Assembly: GCA_038147755.1 (NCBI GenBank)
Contig: JAYQTS010000008.1
Coordinates: 297,287-361,286 of the forward strand
Reading direction: 5' to 3'
Length of the DNA stretch: 64,000 nt
From: UBA5951 sp012269555
Lineage (GTDB): Bacteria > Pseudomonadota > Alphaproteobacteria > Puniceispirillales > Puniceispirillaceae
Shown here in pieces: positions 28,901-38,759 of this stretch (positions within the stretch are counted from its first letter, which is position 1; every line of letters starts with the position of its first letter). A program made the translations under genes and the position numbers. The notes below the pieces were generated by a model. It ran no database searches. It was not told where the DNA came from and was given only the letters and a program-made list of their open reading frames with translations.

Positions 28901-30244
28901 CACTTACTTCCAACAAATTTAAAACAAAAATGATGTTTCTTTATTTTTATGGCGGAGCACTTTTAATTGTGGGTATTTTCAAAGTTGGAATCTGATGCTA
29001 GCGATTCTTAATTTGTGTCTAATCTCAGCAATTATGTCACTTGGTGTAAATCTGCAGTGGGGATATGCTGGTTTGTTTAACGCTGGGATAATGGGTTTTG
29101 CAGCGCTTGGAGGTCTTGCAGCGATGCTGGTATCAAAGGCACCAGTAGTTGGGGCATGGCAAGCTGGTGGTATTGGAATTTTATTAGGAATTTTATTTGG
29201 GTTTTAACAGCTATATTAGCCTATTTAGCTTGTTTGAAGCTTAGAGGAAACAGGGGGAATAAGTTATTTGGTTGTAATTTTAATAATTGGTGTTGGTTAT
29301 ATCTTTTCTCGTTTTTTATTGGATCCGTCAATTTTGAGAATTGAAGATTACGAACCCGCATCCTCAGGTTATTTGGGGGGTGCAGGTCTTCCTGTTTTGC
29401 TTTCTTGGTTCGTTGGTGGGTTATTAGCGGCTATAGTTGCATTTTTCATTGGTCGTATAACTCTTGGTTTAAGGTCTGATTACCTTGCGATAGCCACTCT
29501 GGTATTTCTGAAATTATTATTTTTATATTTAAAAATGAGGACTGGTTACAAGAGGCGTAAAAAATGTAACTGGTATTCCGCGCCCTGTTCCTTATGAAAT
29601 TGAACTTCAGTCATCCAATCTGGTTTCAAAATATATCAGAAATTATAGGGTTGGCGATTATACAGGCTTCAAGTTTAGTTTGTGAAATTATGTTATACAT
29701 TTCTGTTTCTTCAGTGTTACTTGCTTTATTATGGCTTTGTGAAAAGGCATTAAATTCGCCTTGGGGAAGAATGATGCGAGCAATTCGGGATAACGAAACA
29801 GCAGCAAGTGCGATGGGTAAAAATGTGAACTCTCGACATCTGCAGATTTTTGTTATCGGATCAGCTATCGTAGGAATTGCAGGCGCAATGCTCGTAACAT
29901 TAGATGGCCAGTTTAACCCAACTATATATCACCCTTTGCGATTTACATTTTTAATATGGGTGATGGTGATTGTTGGTGGTTCGGGGAATAATTTTGGAGC
30001 TATCTTAGGGGGCTTTATTGTCTGGTTTTTTTGGATAGAAGCTGAAATTATTGGTAACGCGTTAGTGCAGATTTTAACTTTGCCTTTATCTGATAGCTCT
30101 TCTCTTAAAGAACATTTTTTAAACACAGCACCTCAATTAAGGTTGTTGATTATGGGATTGGTTTTATTATTATTTTTGAGATTTGCACCTCGTGGTCTAA
30201 TTCCAGAAAAAACCCTTAGCAAACTCTCTAAGTCACCTAATTAA
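28897..30244 (+). CDS. livM: Branched-chain amino acid-type ABC permease, LivM type (at least five frameshifts)
   Basis: Recognisable in pieces over three frames: LISAIMSLGVNLQWGYAGLFNAGIMGF (from about 28995), ILAYLACLKLRG (29220), VVILIIGVGYIFSRF (29270), LGLRSDYLAIATL (29466), then, after shifts near 29500-29600, KNVTGIPRPVPYE, and finally KALNSPWGRMMRAIRDNE with GGSGNNFGAILGG. These are the LivM motifs in order over 1348 bases, about 449 codons. It starts at 28897 by ATGA overlap with livH. The protein pieces are well conserved, so the breaks are more likely sequencing errors than decay. Confidence 0.85.
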
Positions 30245-30331
30245 ACATTGGTTATTAATTGCTTAAAAAACTCATTTATCCTATCCTGCAAAAAATTTAA
30301 TAAAAAGCAATTCATATAGAAATTATTTTAA

Positions 30332-31759
30332 ATGAACTTTGAAACAAGAAATCTAAAATCTTGGAGAGCAACAAAAATTTTGGCAACATTAGGCTATGCA
30401 AGTGAGAGTGAAGAGCAAATCACAAAATTAGTTCAAGCTGGTGTAAATATGTTCAGAATGAACTTCAGCCATGGCACACATGAGGAACATCTCATGAGGA
30501 TAAAGAATGTGCGAGCTGTTGAGAAAAAACTCTCTAAACCAATTGGAATATTAGCAGATATGCAGGGGCCAAAATACCGTATTGGTATTGTTGAAGAGGG
30601 CTTATCTTTGATTGAGGGAAATCTAGTACAATTTGACCTTGATGATAAGATTGGTAATTCAGAAAGATTACCGCTTCCGCACCCTGAGATTTTTGAAGCC
30701 CTGTATCCAGGCGCAAGATTGCTAATAGATGACGGTAAGCTTGAGTTAAATGTAAGAACTATCTCCAATGATATATTTTCAGCAGAGGTCTTGATAGGAG
30801 GACCAGTCTCCAGTCGAAAAGGTGTAAATGTTCCTGATATTAAATTAAATACAGATCCTCTAACAGAGAAAGATTTAATTGATTTAGAGTTTGCACTGGT
30901 TAATGGTGCTGACTGGATAGCGTTATCCTTTGTTCAGTCAGTATCTGATGTTTTATTAGCTAAAGCAAGAATAGCGGGTAGAGCACAATTGATGGCTAAA
31001 ATAGAAAAGCCAGCGGCTTTATTAGAAATTAAAGATATTATTAACGCTAGTGATGCAATTATGATCGCAAGGGGTGATTTGGGGGTTGAGCTTGATGCCG
31101 CCGAGGTACCATCTGTTCAAAAAAGATTGATATATCAATGTCGAAAAGTGGGAAAACCAGTTGTGGTTGCCACTCAAATGTTAGAATCTATGATAGCAAG
31201 TCCAACGCCAACAAGGGCAGAAGCAACGGATGTTGCTGGGGCAGTATTTGATGGGGCCGATACAGTAATGCTGTCTGCTGAAACAGCGATTGGTAAATAT
31301 CCAGTAGAAGTAGTTGAAACAATGGCGAATATACTTATTTCAGCTGAAAACCACATAAACTATTTTTCTTTTGACGGCCCTGCTCCATTGGAAGTGGAGC
31401 CATCAATATATCATGCCGTTGCGAAGGCATCAGTTGCGCTTGCGCAAACAATTAAGGCCAAGGCTATTATAGCCTATACAGCATCAGGAAATACAGCAGT
31501 GAGAATTGCGAGAGAAAGACCAGCTATAAGATTATTTGTTTCAACTCCTGAGCAAAATGTTCAGAGAAGATTATCTATATTGTATGGAGCCACAACAATA
31601 CGTCAGGCTGAAACAGATTACGAGAAAGCATTATCTATAACAAAAAAAATACTTATAAAGGAAAATGCTGTTGCTAAAAACGACGCGATAGTGGTAGTGG
31701 CAGGTTTTCCATTTGGTCTTGCGGGGAGCACTAACGCTATTCGGGTAGAACATATCTAA
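30332..31759 (+). CDS. pyk: Pyruvate kinase
   Basis: A 475-residue glycolytic enzyme converting phosphoenolpyruvate and ADP to pyruvate and ATP. Seen are KILATLGYAS, FRMNFSHGTHEEH, GILADMQGPKYRIG, the catalytic MAKIEKPAAL, MIARGDLGVELDAAEVPS and QMLESMI. Intact and of normal length. It stands alone, preceded by an 88-base gap and facing a TPR gene on the other strand. Confidence 0.97.
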   Translation: MNFETRNLKSWRATKILATLGYASESEEQITKLVQAGVNMFRMNFSHGTHEEHLMRIKNVRAVEKKLSKPIGILADMQGPKYRIGIVEEGLSLIEGNLVQFDLDDKIGNSERLPLPHPEIFEALYPGARLLIDDGKLELNVRTISNDIFSAEVLIGGPVSSRKGVNVPDIKLNTDPLTEKDLIDLEFALVNGADWIALSFVQSVSDVLLAKARIAGRAQLMAKIEKPAALLEIKDIINASDAIMIARGDLGVELDAAEVPSVQKRLIYQCRKVGKPVVVATQMLESMIASPTPTRAEATDVAGAVFDGADTVMLSAETAIGKYPVEVVETMANILISAENHINYFSFDGPAPLEVEPSIYHAVAKASVALAQTIKAKAIIAYTASGNTAVRIARERPAIRLFVSTPEQNVQRRLSILYGATTIRQAETDYEKALSITKKILIKENAVAKNDAIVVVAGFPFGLAGSTNAIRVEHI

Positions 31760-31771
31760 TAATAATGCTCT

Positions 31772-32371
31772 CTATGTGAGAACCCCTTTTAATTCTTCTT
31801 CGAGCCTGATAATGGCTTTTTTTACATCTAATAAATGCGGGTTTATAGAAGCAGCGCTTTTATAAGCCTTAAGTGCCGCTCTGGGATTTCCTAGGTGAAC
31901 CTCAACCATACCAAGACCAGCTAAAGCGCCAAAATGATTACTTTCTAATACTAATGTCTGAGCAATATCGATTTTAGATTTCTCAAATTCACCCATAAAA
32001 AATAAAACAGTTGCTCTTTTGTTCCAAGCCTCCGCAAATTTATTATCTTGGTCTATAATATAACTAAAAACTGCTTTTGCAGCCCTTAATTGACCAGACT
32101 GCATTAAATCTATACCCATCTGCATCTGTTTGCTTAGCGTATGATCAGAGTCATGGGTGGTCCAAATTTGCCATATCTTACTCGAAATAACTTCGCCATC
32201 TTGGGGTGATTTAGCTGTCTTAAGTTCTAAAAATAAGTTAGCTAATTCTGGATTTCGTTGGTCCGCTAAGGCTGAACCAGAGATAATGTAAAAACAAGCA
32301 ACGATAAAAATACCAAATTGCCAGCATCGGCAAAAATGTCTTAATTGTTTTTGATAGAGGCTATATTTCAT
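31772..32371 (-). CDS. Exported tetratricopeptide-repeat protein
   Basis: A 199-residue protein with an N-terminal hydrophobic segment (FGIFIVACFYIISGSALA), a likely signal peptide ending before DQRNPEL. Two to three TPR units follow: GQLRAAKAVFSYIIDQDNKFAEAWNKRA, readable as LRAAKAVF and AEAWNKRATVLFFMGE, and ALAGLGMVEVHLGNPRAALKAYKSA in the same pattern. TPRs bind partner proteins; a periplasmic scaffold role is inferred. Converges on pyk with 12 bases between stops. Confidence 0.8.
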   Translation of the reverse strand: MKYSLYQKQLRHFCRCWQFGIFIVACFYIISGSALADQRNPELANLFLELKTAKSPQDGEVISSKIWQIWTTHDSDHTLSKQMQMGIDLMQSGQLRAAKAVFSYIIDQDNKFAEAWNKRATVLFFMGEFEKSKIDIAQTLVLESNHFGALAGLGMVEVHLGNPRAALKAYKSAASINPHLLDVKKAIIRLEEELKGVLT

Positions 32372-32469
32372 ATTTCAAAGATGAGTAAAAATTTTAAAAA
32401 GGCAAGATGTAAAAGGTAACTTTATAAAAACAAATATTTTTGTAAAGTTATAATATAATCGTAAACTTA

Positions 32470-32901
32470 TCATTTTTTCCAAGGTAAGGAATGCGATTTC
32501 CATCCCTCAATTACTTTTGGATGTTCCTCCTGATATGAATGTCCCTCAAACCCTTCTGCTACGTTTGTTACGTCATTAAAACCAGCCTTTAAAAGTATTT
32601 TGCAAGCCGCTGCAGAGCGTGCACCAGACCTGCAGATTAAATATAAAGGGGTTTCATGAGAAGTATATTCCTCAACCTGCTCTATAAAGTCATGGTTTAT
32701 TGATTGGTCTTGACGTAGAAGTTCAATTTTCAAAACAGATTTATTTATTGTTGAGAGGTCAGGCACTCCGATATTTATCCATTCTTGCTCTGTGCGACAG
32801 TCAATTAATATAGCATCCTTAGTCTCTTTTAATTTCTGATATGCTATGGGGGCGTTACTTCTTGGAACATTTATAATCTCCATAGTTTTTAAAAACTGCA
32901 A
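32470..32901 (-). CDS. Rhodanese-like domain protein
   Basis: About 143 residues (an ATG at 32883 is an equally good start; neither has a clear ribosome site). A single rhodanese domain: AILIDCRTEQEW near the N-terminus and the active-site loop LICRSGARSAAA, with the catalytic Cys, near residue 110, then GFNDVTNVAEGFEGH. Sulfur or persulfide transfer is the family function. Divergent from acuI across 96 bases. Confidence 0.9.
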   Translation of the reverse strand: MQFLKTMEIINVPRSNAPIAYQKLKETKDAILIDCRTEQEWINIGVPDLSTINKSVLKIELLRQDQSINHDFIEQVEEYTSHETPLYLICRSGARSAAACKILLKAGFNDVTNVAEGFEGHSYQEEHPKVIEGWKSHSLPWKK

Positions 32902-32997
32902 AAATAAAAGAATAAAAATAAATTATCTATTGCTCACTTTACTAACTTGAAACTATATTTTTTCAAAAGTAAAAAATATAATAAAGGAATATAACCC

Positions 32998-33996
32998 ATG
33001 TTTAAAGAAATTATCGTAAATAAAGCAGAGGATGACACGATATATGCAAATTTGTCAGATGTAAAAGATTCTCAACTTCCTGAGGAGGGGGATGTTACAA
33101 TAGAAGTTCATTATTCTGATGTTAACTTCAAGGATGGTCTGTGTCTGAACGGGAAAGGAAGATTAGTTCGTGAATATCCGCATATTCCTGGCATTGATTT
33201 TTCTGGAATAGTGCTAGAAAGCGAGGACCCTCGTTTTAAGCCTGGTGATAAAGTAATTAATACAGGCTGGCGTGTTGGTGAAGTTTGGTTTGGTGGATAT
33301 AGTCAAAAAGCAAAGGTAAAAGCAGACTGGTTAGTACCCTTGCCAGAGTCGATGTCATTAAAGAATTCTATGGCTATAGGTACAGCTGGACTTAGTGCGA
33401 TGCTTGGTATTATTGAGCTAGAGGATAATGGTATGAAACCAGACTCTGGTCCTGTTTTAGTTACAGGCGCAACAGGTGGTGTAGGCTCTATAGCGGTTGC
33501 AGTATTGGCTTTCCTTGGTTATGAAGTTGCATGTGTTACTGGGAATGTAAACAAAAATACTCCATTTCTAAAAGATATAGGTGCAACTAAAATTATTGAG
33601 AGAAAATCCTTAGCAGAACCATCTAATAAGACATTGGAGTCTGCCGTTTGGGGTGGATGCATCGACACAGTTGGTGGTATAATGCTTGCTCGTATTCTCT
33701 CTCAAATGAAACATGAGGCAGCAGTTGCTGCAATTGGTAATGCAGGAGACTCTTCCCTTCCAGCTAGTGTAATTCCGTTTTTACTTAGAGGTATAAAATT
33801 GATAGGGATTGACTCTGCAAGCAAAGAAACGCCAAAGCGAATTCGGGCATGGGAGCGTTTATCCTCTGACTTGCCACCACATATGCTTGATTTGATTAGC
33901 ACAGAAATAACATTATCAGAGGTTATTCAAGCGGGTAAAGATATTTTAGCTGGAAACACATTTGGGAGATTGGTCGTAAACGTTAAAGATGCTTGA
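32998..33996 (+). CDS. acuI: NADPH-dependent acrylyl-CoA reductase AcuI / YhdH family
   Basis: A 332-residue medium-chain reductase without zinc ligands. SDVNFKDGLCLNGKGRLVR, PHIPGIDFSGIV, GWRVGEVWFGGYSQ and the nucleotide site VLVTGATGGVGSIAV are those of the AcuI/YhdH group, which reduces acryloyl-CoA to propionyl-CoA. In marine alphaproteobacteria this detoxifies acrylate from dimethylsulfoniopropionate and 3-hydroxypropionate routes. No DMSP lyase or demethylase gene lies beside it. AAGGA precedes the ATG. The AcuI versus general YhdH distinction is by eye. Confidence 0.85.
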   Translation: MFKEIIVNKAEDDTIYANLSDVKDSQLPEEGDVTIEVHYSDVNFKDGLCLNGKGRLVREYPHIPGIDFSGIVLESEDPRFKPGDKVINTGWRVGEVWFGGYSQKAKVKADWLVPLPESMSLKNSMAIGTAGLSAMLGIIELEDNGMKPDSGPVLVTGATGGVGSIAVAVLAFLGYEVACVTGNVNKNTPFLKDIGATKIIERKSLAEPSNKTLESAVWGGCIDTVGGIMLARILSQMKHEAAVAAIGNAGDSSLPASVIPFLLRGIKLIGIDSASKETPKRIRAWERLSSDLPPHMLDLISTEITLSEVIQAGKDILAGNTFGRLVVNVKDA

Positions 33997-34036
33997 TGGA
34001 GAGTGTCAAAATCAAAATTTAGCTTTATTCCTAAGA

Positions 34037-34579
34037 TCAGGTTTTTTTAACGATTGCAATATGTTGAAGGTTTCGACCTTGTTGCGCATAATCAATACCA
34101 TATCCAATGACAAATTCATCTGGGATATCAAATCCGACCCAGTCAACATCTACCTTAACTTCTCTTCGAGATGGCTTGTTGAGCAGAGTGCAAATTCGAA
34201 GAGACTTTGGTTTTCTTGTTTCGAGCAGACTTACAACCTGTGATAATGTGTGTCCTGTATCAATTATGTCTTCAATTATAAGAACATCTCTGTTTTTTAA
34301 ATCTGTTTCAACGTCTTTTATAATTCGTAATTGTCCTGAAGACTTCATTTTATTGCCATAACTTGAAACTGTCATAAAATCTACCTCAACTGGCAAATCC
34401 AGACAACGCACTAAATCAGCAATAAAAACAAAGGACCCTCGTAAAAGACCTATAACAACGAGTTGGTCTGTTTGCTCATAGGCTTTGCTGATTTGTTCAG
34501 ATAATGTGTTAATTCGTGAAGCTATTTCTGCTTCCGTAATTAGAATTTCAAGTTTTTCGCCTGTTACAAGTACCGCCAT
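34037..34579 (-). CDS. hpt: Hypoxanthine phosphoribosyltransferase
   Basis: A 180-residue type I phosphoribosyltransferase. GLLRGSFVFIADLVR, VDFMTVSSYGN and the PRPP-binding loop VLIIEDIIDTGHTL are diagnostic, with VGFDIPDEFVIGYGIDYAQ at the end. It salvages hypoxanthine and guanine to IMP and GMP. Full family length. It converges on acuI with 40 bases between stops. Confidence 0.96.
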   Translation of the reverse strand: MAVLVTGEKLEILITEAEIASRINTLSEQISKAYEQTDQLVVIGLLRGSFVFIADLVRCLDLPVEVDFMTVSSYGNKMKSSGQLRIIKDVETDLKNRDVLIIEDIIDTGHTLSQVVSLLETRKPKSLRICTLLNKPSRREVKVDVDWVGFDIPDEFVIGYGIDYAQQGRNLQHIAIVKKT

Positions 34580-34777
34580 TATTTTTCACTTATTTTTTAA
34601 TTTCACGAGCATGAATATGCTAGCTTGTTTTAAATGCAAAAACTAGTAAGAACAGAGACATATTAACAGAACAATGTTAAAATTTTTTATATTAAAAATT
34701 ATCCTATCGACATGAAACATTCATGAGCAATTAATTCAATTATTAAATATTAGCAAATTTCTTGTTAAAGGAGCAAA

Positions 34778-35623
34778 ATGCTCGATTTATTTTTAAGTGA
34801 TATGTTTGGTATTGCATTCATTTTAATGCTTACAGGTATATTTGCCGGCTTTGTTGCCGGTCTTTTAGGTGTTGGAGTCGGAATTATTATGGTTCCATTG
34901 GTTGCATATATTCTAACGCAAACTCAGACAGGGGTGTTAACAGCGATGCATTCAGCTATCGGCACATCGTTAGCTGTAATTATTCCTACATCTTTTTTAT
35001 CTGCAAAAACACACATGGCTCTTGGAAATGTAGATTTTTTTGCCGTTCGAAAGTTTGCTTTGTACGTATTTATCGGTGCGTGTGGAGGCGCAATGGTTGC
35101 ACGTTTATTGGATAATTCTTCCTTAAAAATTCTTTTTGGTTCCTTGTGTTTTATTTTTGGATTTATATTTCTTTTAAAAAACATCGTATTAAGAAAAGGC
35201 CTACCCAATATTTTATTTAGAGCAGTGATTGGTGGAACAGTTGGTCTATTATCTTCATTAGTTGGCATTGGAGGAGGTTCGCTAATGGTACCTTCACTAA
35301 CTTCTTTTGGATGGAAAATGCACAGAGCTGTTGGGACATCAGCTCTTATCGGATTAGTGATTGCTATTCCTGGCATGACAAGTTTTGTTATGATGGGCAT
35401 GGATGTGCCTGGAAGACCAACCCACTCTTTTGGCTATGTCTGGCTTCCAGGAGTATTGTGTCTTACAACCACATCTTTTTTTATGGCGATAATTGGTGCA
35501 AAAACAGCCGATAGGATTAATCGCGATAAGCTTCGTAAGATATTTGGTATAGTGCTATCAATAGTTGGTTTAAGACTTGCCTATTCAGGTTTTGTAGCAG
35601 GCGGATTTGGATTTTTAGCATAA
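34778..35623 (+). CDS. TauE/SafE family anion exporter or permease
   Basis: A 281-residue integral membrane protein with about eight helices in two repeats. Repeat 1 has FVAGLLGVGVGIIMVPL and repeat 2 has LSSLVGIGGGSLMVPSL, the paired glycine-rich motif of TauE/SafE proteins. Members move sulfite, sulfonates or other small organic anions across the inner membrane. AAGGAG precedes the ATG. It has no operon partner, so the substrate is unknown. Confidence 0.9.
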   Translation: MLDLFLSDMFGIAFILMLTGIFAGFVAGLLGVGVGIIMVPLVAYILTQTQTGVLTAMHSAIGTSLAVIIPTSFLSAKTHMALGNVDFFAVRKFALYVFIGACGGAMVARLLDNSSLKILFGSLCFIFGFIFLLKNIVLRKGLPNILFRAVIGGTVGLLSSLVGIGGGSLMVPSLTSFGWKMHRAVGTSALIGLVIAIPGMTSFVMMGMDVPGRPTHSFGYVWLPGVLCLTTTSFFMAIIGAKTADRINRDKLRKIFGIVLSIVGLRLAYSGFVAGGFGFLA

Positions 35624-35654
35624 TGAAGAGCAATACCAACTCAGCAATATATTT

Positions 35655-36254
35655 TTAATTTTCATTGGGGATTGGCTTAATGGAAAAATGAGAAAATGGT
35701 CCTGCACTTTCTCCTAATCTAGCAGCTTTTCCAACTTCAATGTACCGTATAGCAGAAATTTCAATCATCTCGAATTCTTCATCAGTTAAGTTTCTCATTT
35801 TTTTTGCAGGTGACCCTGCCCACAACTCTCCTTTGGGTACCTTTTTACCTGGGGTCACTAGTGCACCTGCTGCAACCATTGAAAAACTGTTTACGATTGC
35901 ACCATCCATAATTATTGAACCCATTCCAATAAAGCTATGTGATTCAAGTGTACAAGCATGAATGATTGCAGAATGTCCAATTGTAACATGGTTTCCGATT
36001 ATCGTCGGAAATTTTGTGGAATCGATATGTATAACAGAATTATCTTGTATATTAGTTCCTTCCCCAATTTTTATAAAATTTGCATCTCCTCTGATTGTTG
36101 TATGATGCCAAACTGAGCAGTTTTTGCCAATTTCTACTGCTCCAATTATTGCGGCTGATTTAGATATAAAGGCAGTTTGGTTAATCTTTGGGGTCTGTCC
36201 TAAAAAAGTTTCGATAAACATGTGGTGCTGTAAGGAATTTTTTTCAGATATCAT
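35655..36254 (-). CDS. Gamma-carbonic-anhydrase-like hexapeptide protein
   Basis: A 199-residue left-handed beta-helix protein. Hexapeptide repeats run from AAIIGAVEIGKNCSVW; HHTTIRGDANFIKIGEGTNIQDNSVIH (in pieces: RGDANFIKIG, TNIQDNSVIH) is the family core. The metal histidines appear in VIHID and HSAIIHACT. GSPAKKMRNLTDEE closes the core. Start at 36254 is supported by AAGGAC upstream. Many such proteins lack proven anhydrase activity. It stands alone, divergent from sodB. Confidence 0.9.
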   Translation of the reverse strand: MISEKNSLQHHMFIETFLGQTPKINQTAFISKSAAIIGAVEIGKNCSVWHHTTIRGDANFIKIGEGTNIQDNSVIHIDSTKFPTIIGNHVTIGHSAIIHACTLESHSFIGMGSIIMDGAIVNSFSMVAAGALVTPGKKVPKGELWAGSPAKKMRNLTDEEFEMIEISAIRYIEVGKAARLGESAGPFSHFSIKPIPNEN

Positions 36255-36421
36255 AAGATGTGGGTCCTTAAATATTTAATAGTAAATAACTTATTCATAT
36301 ATTCGAATGATAAGCGAGCCCAAAAAAATATCCTAAAAAAAAATTATTTTATCAGATGGTTTGGCTTTTACTTCAATTTAGCCTAAATAATTGATAACAA
36401 TTTAAATTTATGGAGACTAAA

Positions 36422-37020
36422 ATGGCTTTTGAACTTCCTGACCTTCCCTATGCTCATGACGCGTTAGTTCAACATGGTATGAGTGCTGAAACTCTTGAAT
36501 ATCATCATGATTTACATCATAAGGCATATGTTGATAATGGGAACAAATTGATTGCTGGCACTAAGTGGGAAACAGAAACGTTAGAATCTATTGTAACCGG
36601 AACCTACGATGCTAATGCGGTTGCACAAAATGGTATATTTAATAATGCATCACAGCATTGGAATCATATGCAATTTTGGGAAATGATGGGGCCGTCCAAA
36701 ACCGGTATGCCTTCTGAGTTAGAATCATTAATCAACGAGAGCTTTGGAGGTGTAGACGCTTTCAAGGAAGCCTTCAGTGCCGCTGGGGCTGGTCAATTTG
36801 GCTCTGGTTGGTGTTGGCTTGTTAAAGAAGCAGATGGGAGTTTGAAAGTCACAAAAACAGAGAACGGCGTCAATCCCCTTTGTTTCGGTCAAACAGCACT
36901 GTTAGGTTGTGATGTTTGGGAACATTCTTATTATATTGATTTTCGAAATAAGCGACCAGCATATCTTTCAAATTTTTAGAAAATTTGGTGAATTGGGAGA
37001 ATGTTGCCAGTAGATTATGA
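36422..37020 (+). CDS. sodB: Superoxide dismutase, Fe/Mn family (frameshift near the 3' end)
   Basis: The ATG at 36422 has GGAG just upstream. Metal ligands are visible in LEYHHDLHHKAYV, QHWNHMQFW and DVWEHSYYIDF; the NNASQHWNH glutamine suggests an iron-type enzyme. The frame stops early after YLSNF because the T run 36973-36977 is one base short; one more T restores LENLVNWENVASRL and a stop at 37018-37020, giving about 199 residues, the normal length. It removes superoxide in the cytoplasm. A terminator follows. Confidence 0.93.
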
Positions 37021-37049
37021 TTTTAAAATATTATCAAAAATAAAAAGCT

Positions 37050-37081
37050 AAAGCACATTTTTTTAAAAAATGTGCTTTTTT
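37050..37081 (+). terminator. Rho-independent terminator after sodB
   Basis: AAAGCACA pairs with TGTGCTTT, extended inward by a T6/A6 stretch, and ends in T5-6. It lies 30 bases beyond the restored sodB stop. Confidence 0.8.
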
Positions 37082-37166
37082 GTCTCAACTTGGCCATTGT
37101 AAAGTCACATTCCACGTTTTTAATTTTACCTATAGGTTGAAGCATCTTTATTGGAGTAATTAAAAC

Positions 37167-37394
37167 ATGGAATTATCATTATTGGTTGGAATTTTAGCTG
37201 TAGTGGCTCAAACTGATGCGGTGAGAGAATATAAGGAACATTCAAATAATTTGAATAAATATCAAATAGTATCTGTCGAATGTGAAGGAGGACTAAATGA
37301 CAGCGGATATTCAATACCAATCAAACAAAAAGTATATTTAAAAGAGTTAGGTAAAGAAGGGACACTTGGTATTATTTGCCAGAACAAAGAATGA
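37167..37394 (+). CDS. Small hypothetical protein
   Basis: A 75-residue frame that I do not recognise. GGAG lies about 9 bases upstream of the ATG, which supports translation. The first 15 residues (MELSLLVGILAVVAQ) are hydrophobic, then the protein is polar with EYKEHSNNLNKYQ and two cysteines (VECEGG and GIICQ). Its size and N-terminus would suit a small exported or membrane-anchored protein. It ends 5 bases before the argG stop on the other strand. No neighbour hints at function. Confidence 0.5.
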   Translation: MELSLLVGILAVVAQTDAVREYKEHSNNLNKYQIVSVECEGGLNDSGYSIPIKQKVYLKELGKEGTLGIICQNKE

Positions 37395-37399
37395 TATGA

Positions 37400-38626
37400 T
37401 TACTTACTCTTATTTTTCTGTCGAACCATCTCAGCTACTCGTAATCGAAGAGCATTTAATTTAATAAATCCTTCCGCATCACTATGGTTGTAATCAGCGG
37501 TACCCTCCTCAAAAGTAACAAGGTCTTCAGAGTAGAGTGAGCTTGAAGAGTACCTTCCTATCATCATTACGTTGCCCTTATATAGTTTTAGTTTAACCTC
37601 TCCATTAACAGAGGTCTGACTATGGTCTATTGCCGCTTGCAACATTTCTCGTTCTGGAGAAAACCAGAAGCCATTATATATAAGCTCAGCGTACTTAGGC
37701 ATTAGGGAGTCTTTTAGGTGCGCTGCACCTCTGTCTAACGTGAGTGATTCCATCGCCCGTCTAGCTTTTAGTAATATAGTCCCACCAGGTGTTTCATATA
37801 TTCCTCTTGATTTCATTCCTATAAATCTATTTTCAACCAAGTCTAATCTACCAATACCGTGCTTACCTCCCAACTCATTTAGGCGTGCAAGAAGTAAGGC
37901 AGGAGACATTTTTTTATCATTTAATGCGATTGGGTCCCCAGCGGCAAATTCAATTTTAATCTCCTCAGCAGTATTCGGTGCATTGAACGGGTCTACCGTT
38001 CTAGTAAATACATATTCTTCTGCAGGGACATTAGGATCCTCAAGAACTTTGCCTTCTGCTGATATATGCAGAAGATTAGCGTCAACTGAAAATGGAGCCT
38101 CTCCTCTCTTATCTTTAGGGACAGATATTTGATTAGCTTCTGCATAATCTATTAGCTTAGTTCTAGAATTAAGATCCCATTCCCTCCATGGCGATATAAC
38201 TTTTATATCAGGTTGTAGCGCATAATAACCAAGTTCAAATCGAACCTGGTCATTACCTTTTCCGGTTGCTCCATGAGACACTGCATCTGCTCCTACTTCC
38301 CGGGCAATTTCTATTTGGCGCTTTGCAATTAAGGGTCTTGCAATAGAAGTTCCAAGCAAATATTCACCCTCATAAATTGCATTTGCACGAAACATCGGAA
38401 AAACATAATCAGATACGAACTCTTCTCGTAAATCTTCAATAAATATTTGTTTTATGCCATGCAGTTTAGCCTTATTTTCAACTTGTGTGATATCTTCACC
38501 TTGACCAATATCCGCTGTGAAAGTTACAACCTCGCAATCATAATTAGTTTGCAGCCATTTCAAAATGACTGATGTGTCAAGACCACCAGAATATGCAAGA
38601 ACTACTTTTTTAACAGACTTATTCAC
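37400..38626 (-). CDS. argG: Argininosuccinate synthase
   Basis: A 408-residue enzyme joining citrulline and aspartate with ATP in arginine synthesis. The N-terminal ATP motif VVLAYSGGLDTSVILKWL, GADAVSHGATGKGNDQVRFE, ISPWREWD and the C-terminal SVNGEVKLKLYKGN are family signatures. Intact and full length. It stands alone; 133 bases separate it from the divergent DUF3429 gene. Confidence 0.97.
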   Translation of the reverse strand: MNKSVKKVVLAYSGGLDTSVILKWLQTNYDCEVVTFTADIGQGEDITQVENKAKLHGIKQIFIEDLREEFVSDYVFPMFRANAIYEGEYLLGTSIARPLIAKRQIEIAREVGADAVSHGATGKGNDQVRFELGYYALQPDIKVISPWREWDLNSRTKLIDYAEANQISVPKDKRGEAPFSVDANLLHISAEGKVLEDPNVPAEEYVFTRTVDPFNAPNTAEEIKIEFAAGDPIALNDKKMSPALLLARLNELGGKHGIGRLDLVENRFIGMKSRGIYETPGGTILLKARRAMESLTLDRGAAHLKDSLMPKYAELIYNGFWFSPEREMLQAAIDHSQTSVNGEVKLKLYKGNVMMIGRYSSSSLYSEDLVTFEEGTADYNHSDAEGFIKLNALRLRVAEMVRQKNKSK

Positions 38627-38759
38627 AATTATTGCTCCAAAAAGATTATAAGAAGAATAATCTAATATTATGAAACTTCGTATAGATTACTTTTAGCTCA
38701 AGGTCACATACTTTTTAACTTCGTTATATTGTAAGTTTTAAATAATCTTAAATAGCACA

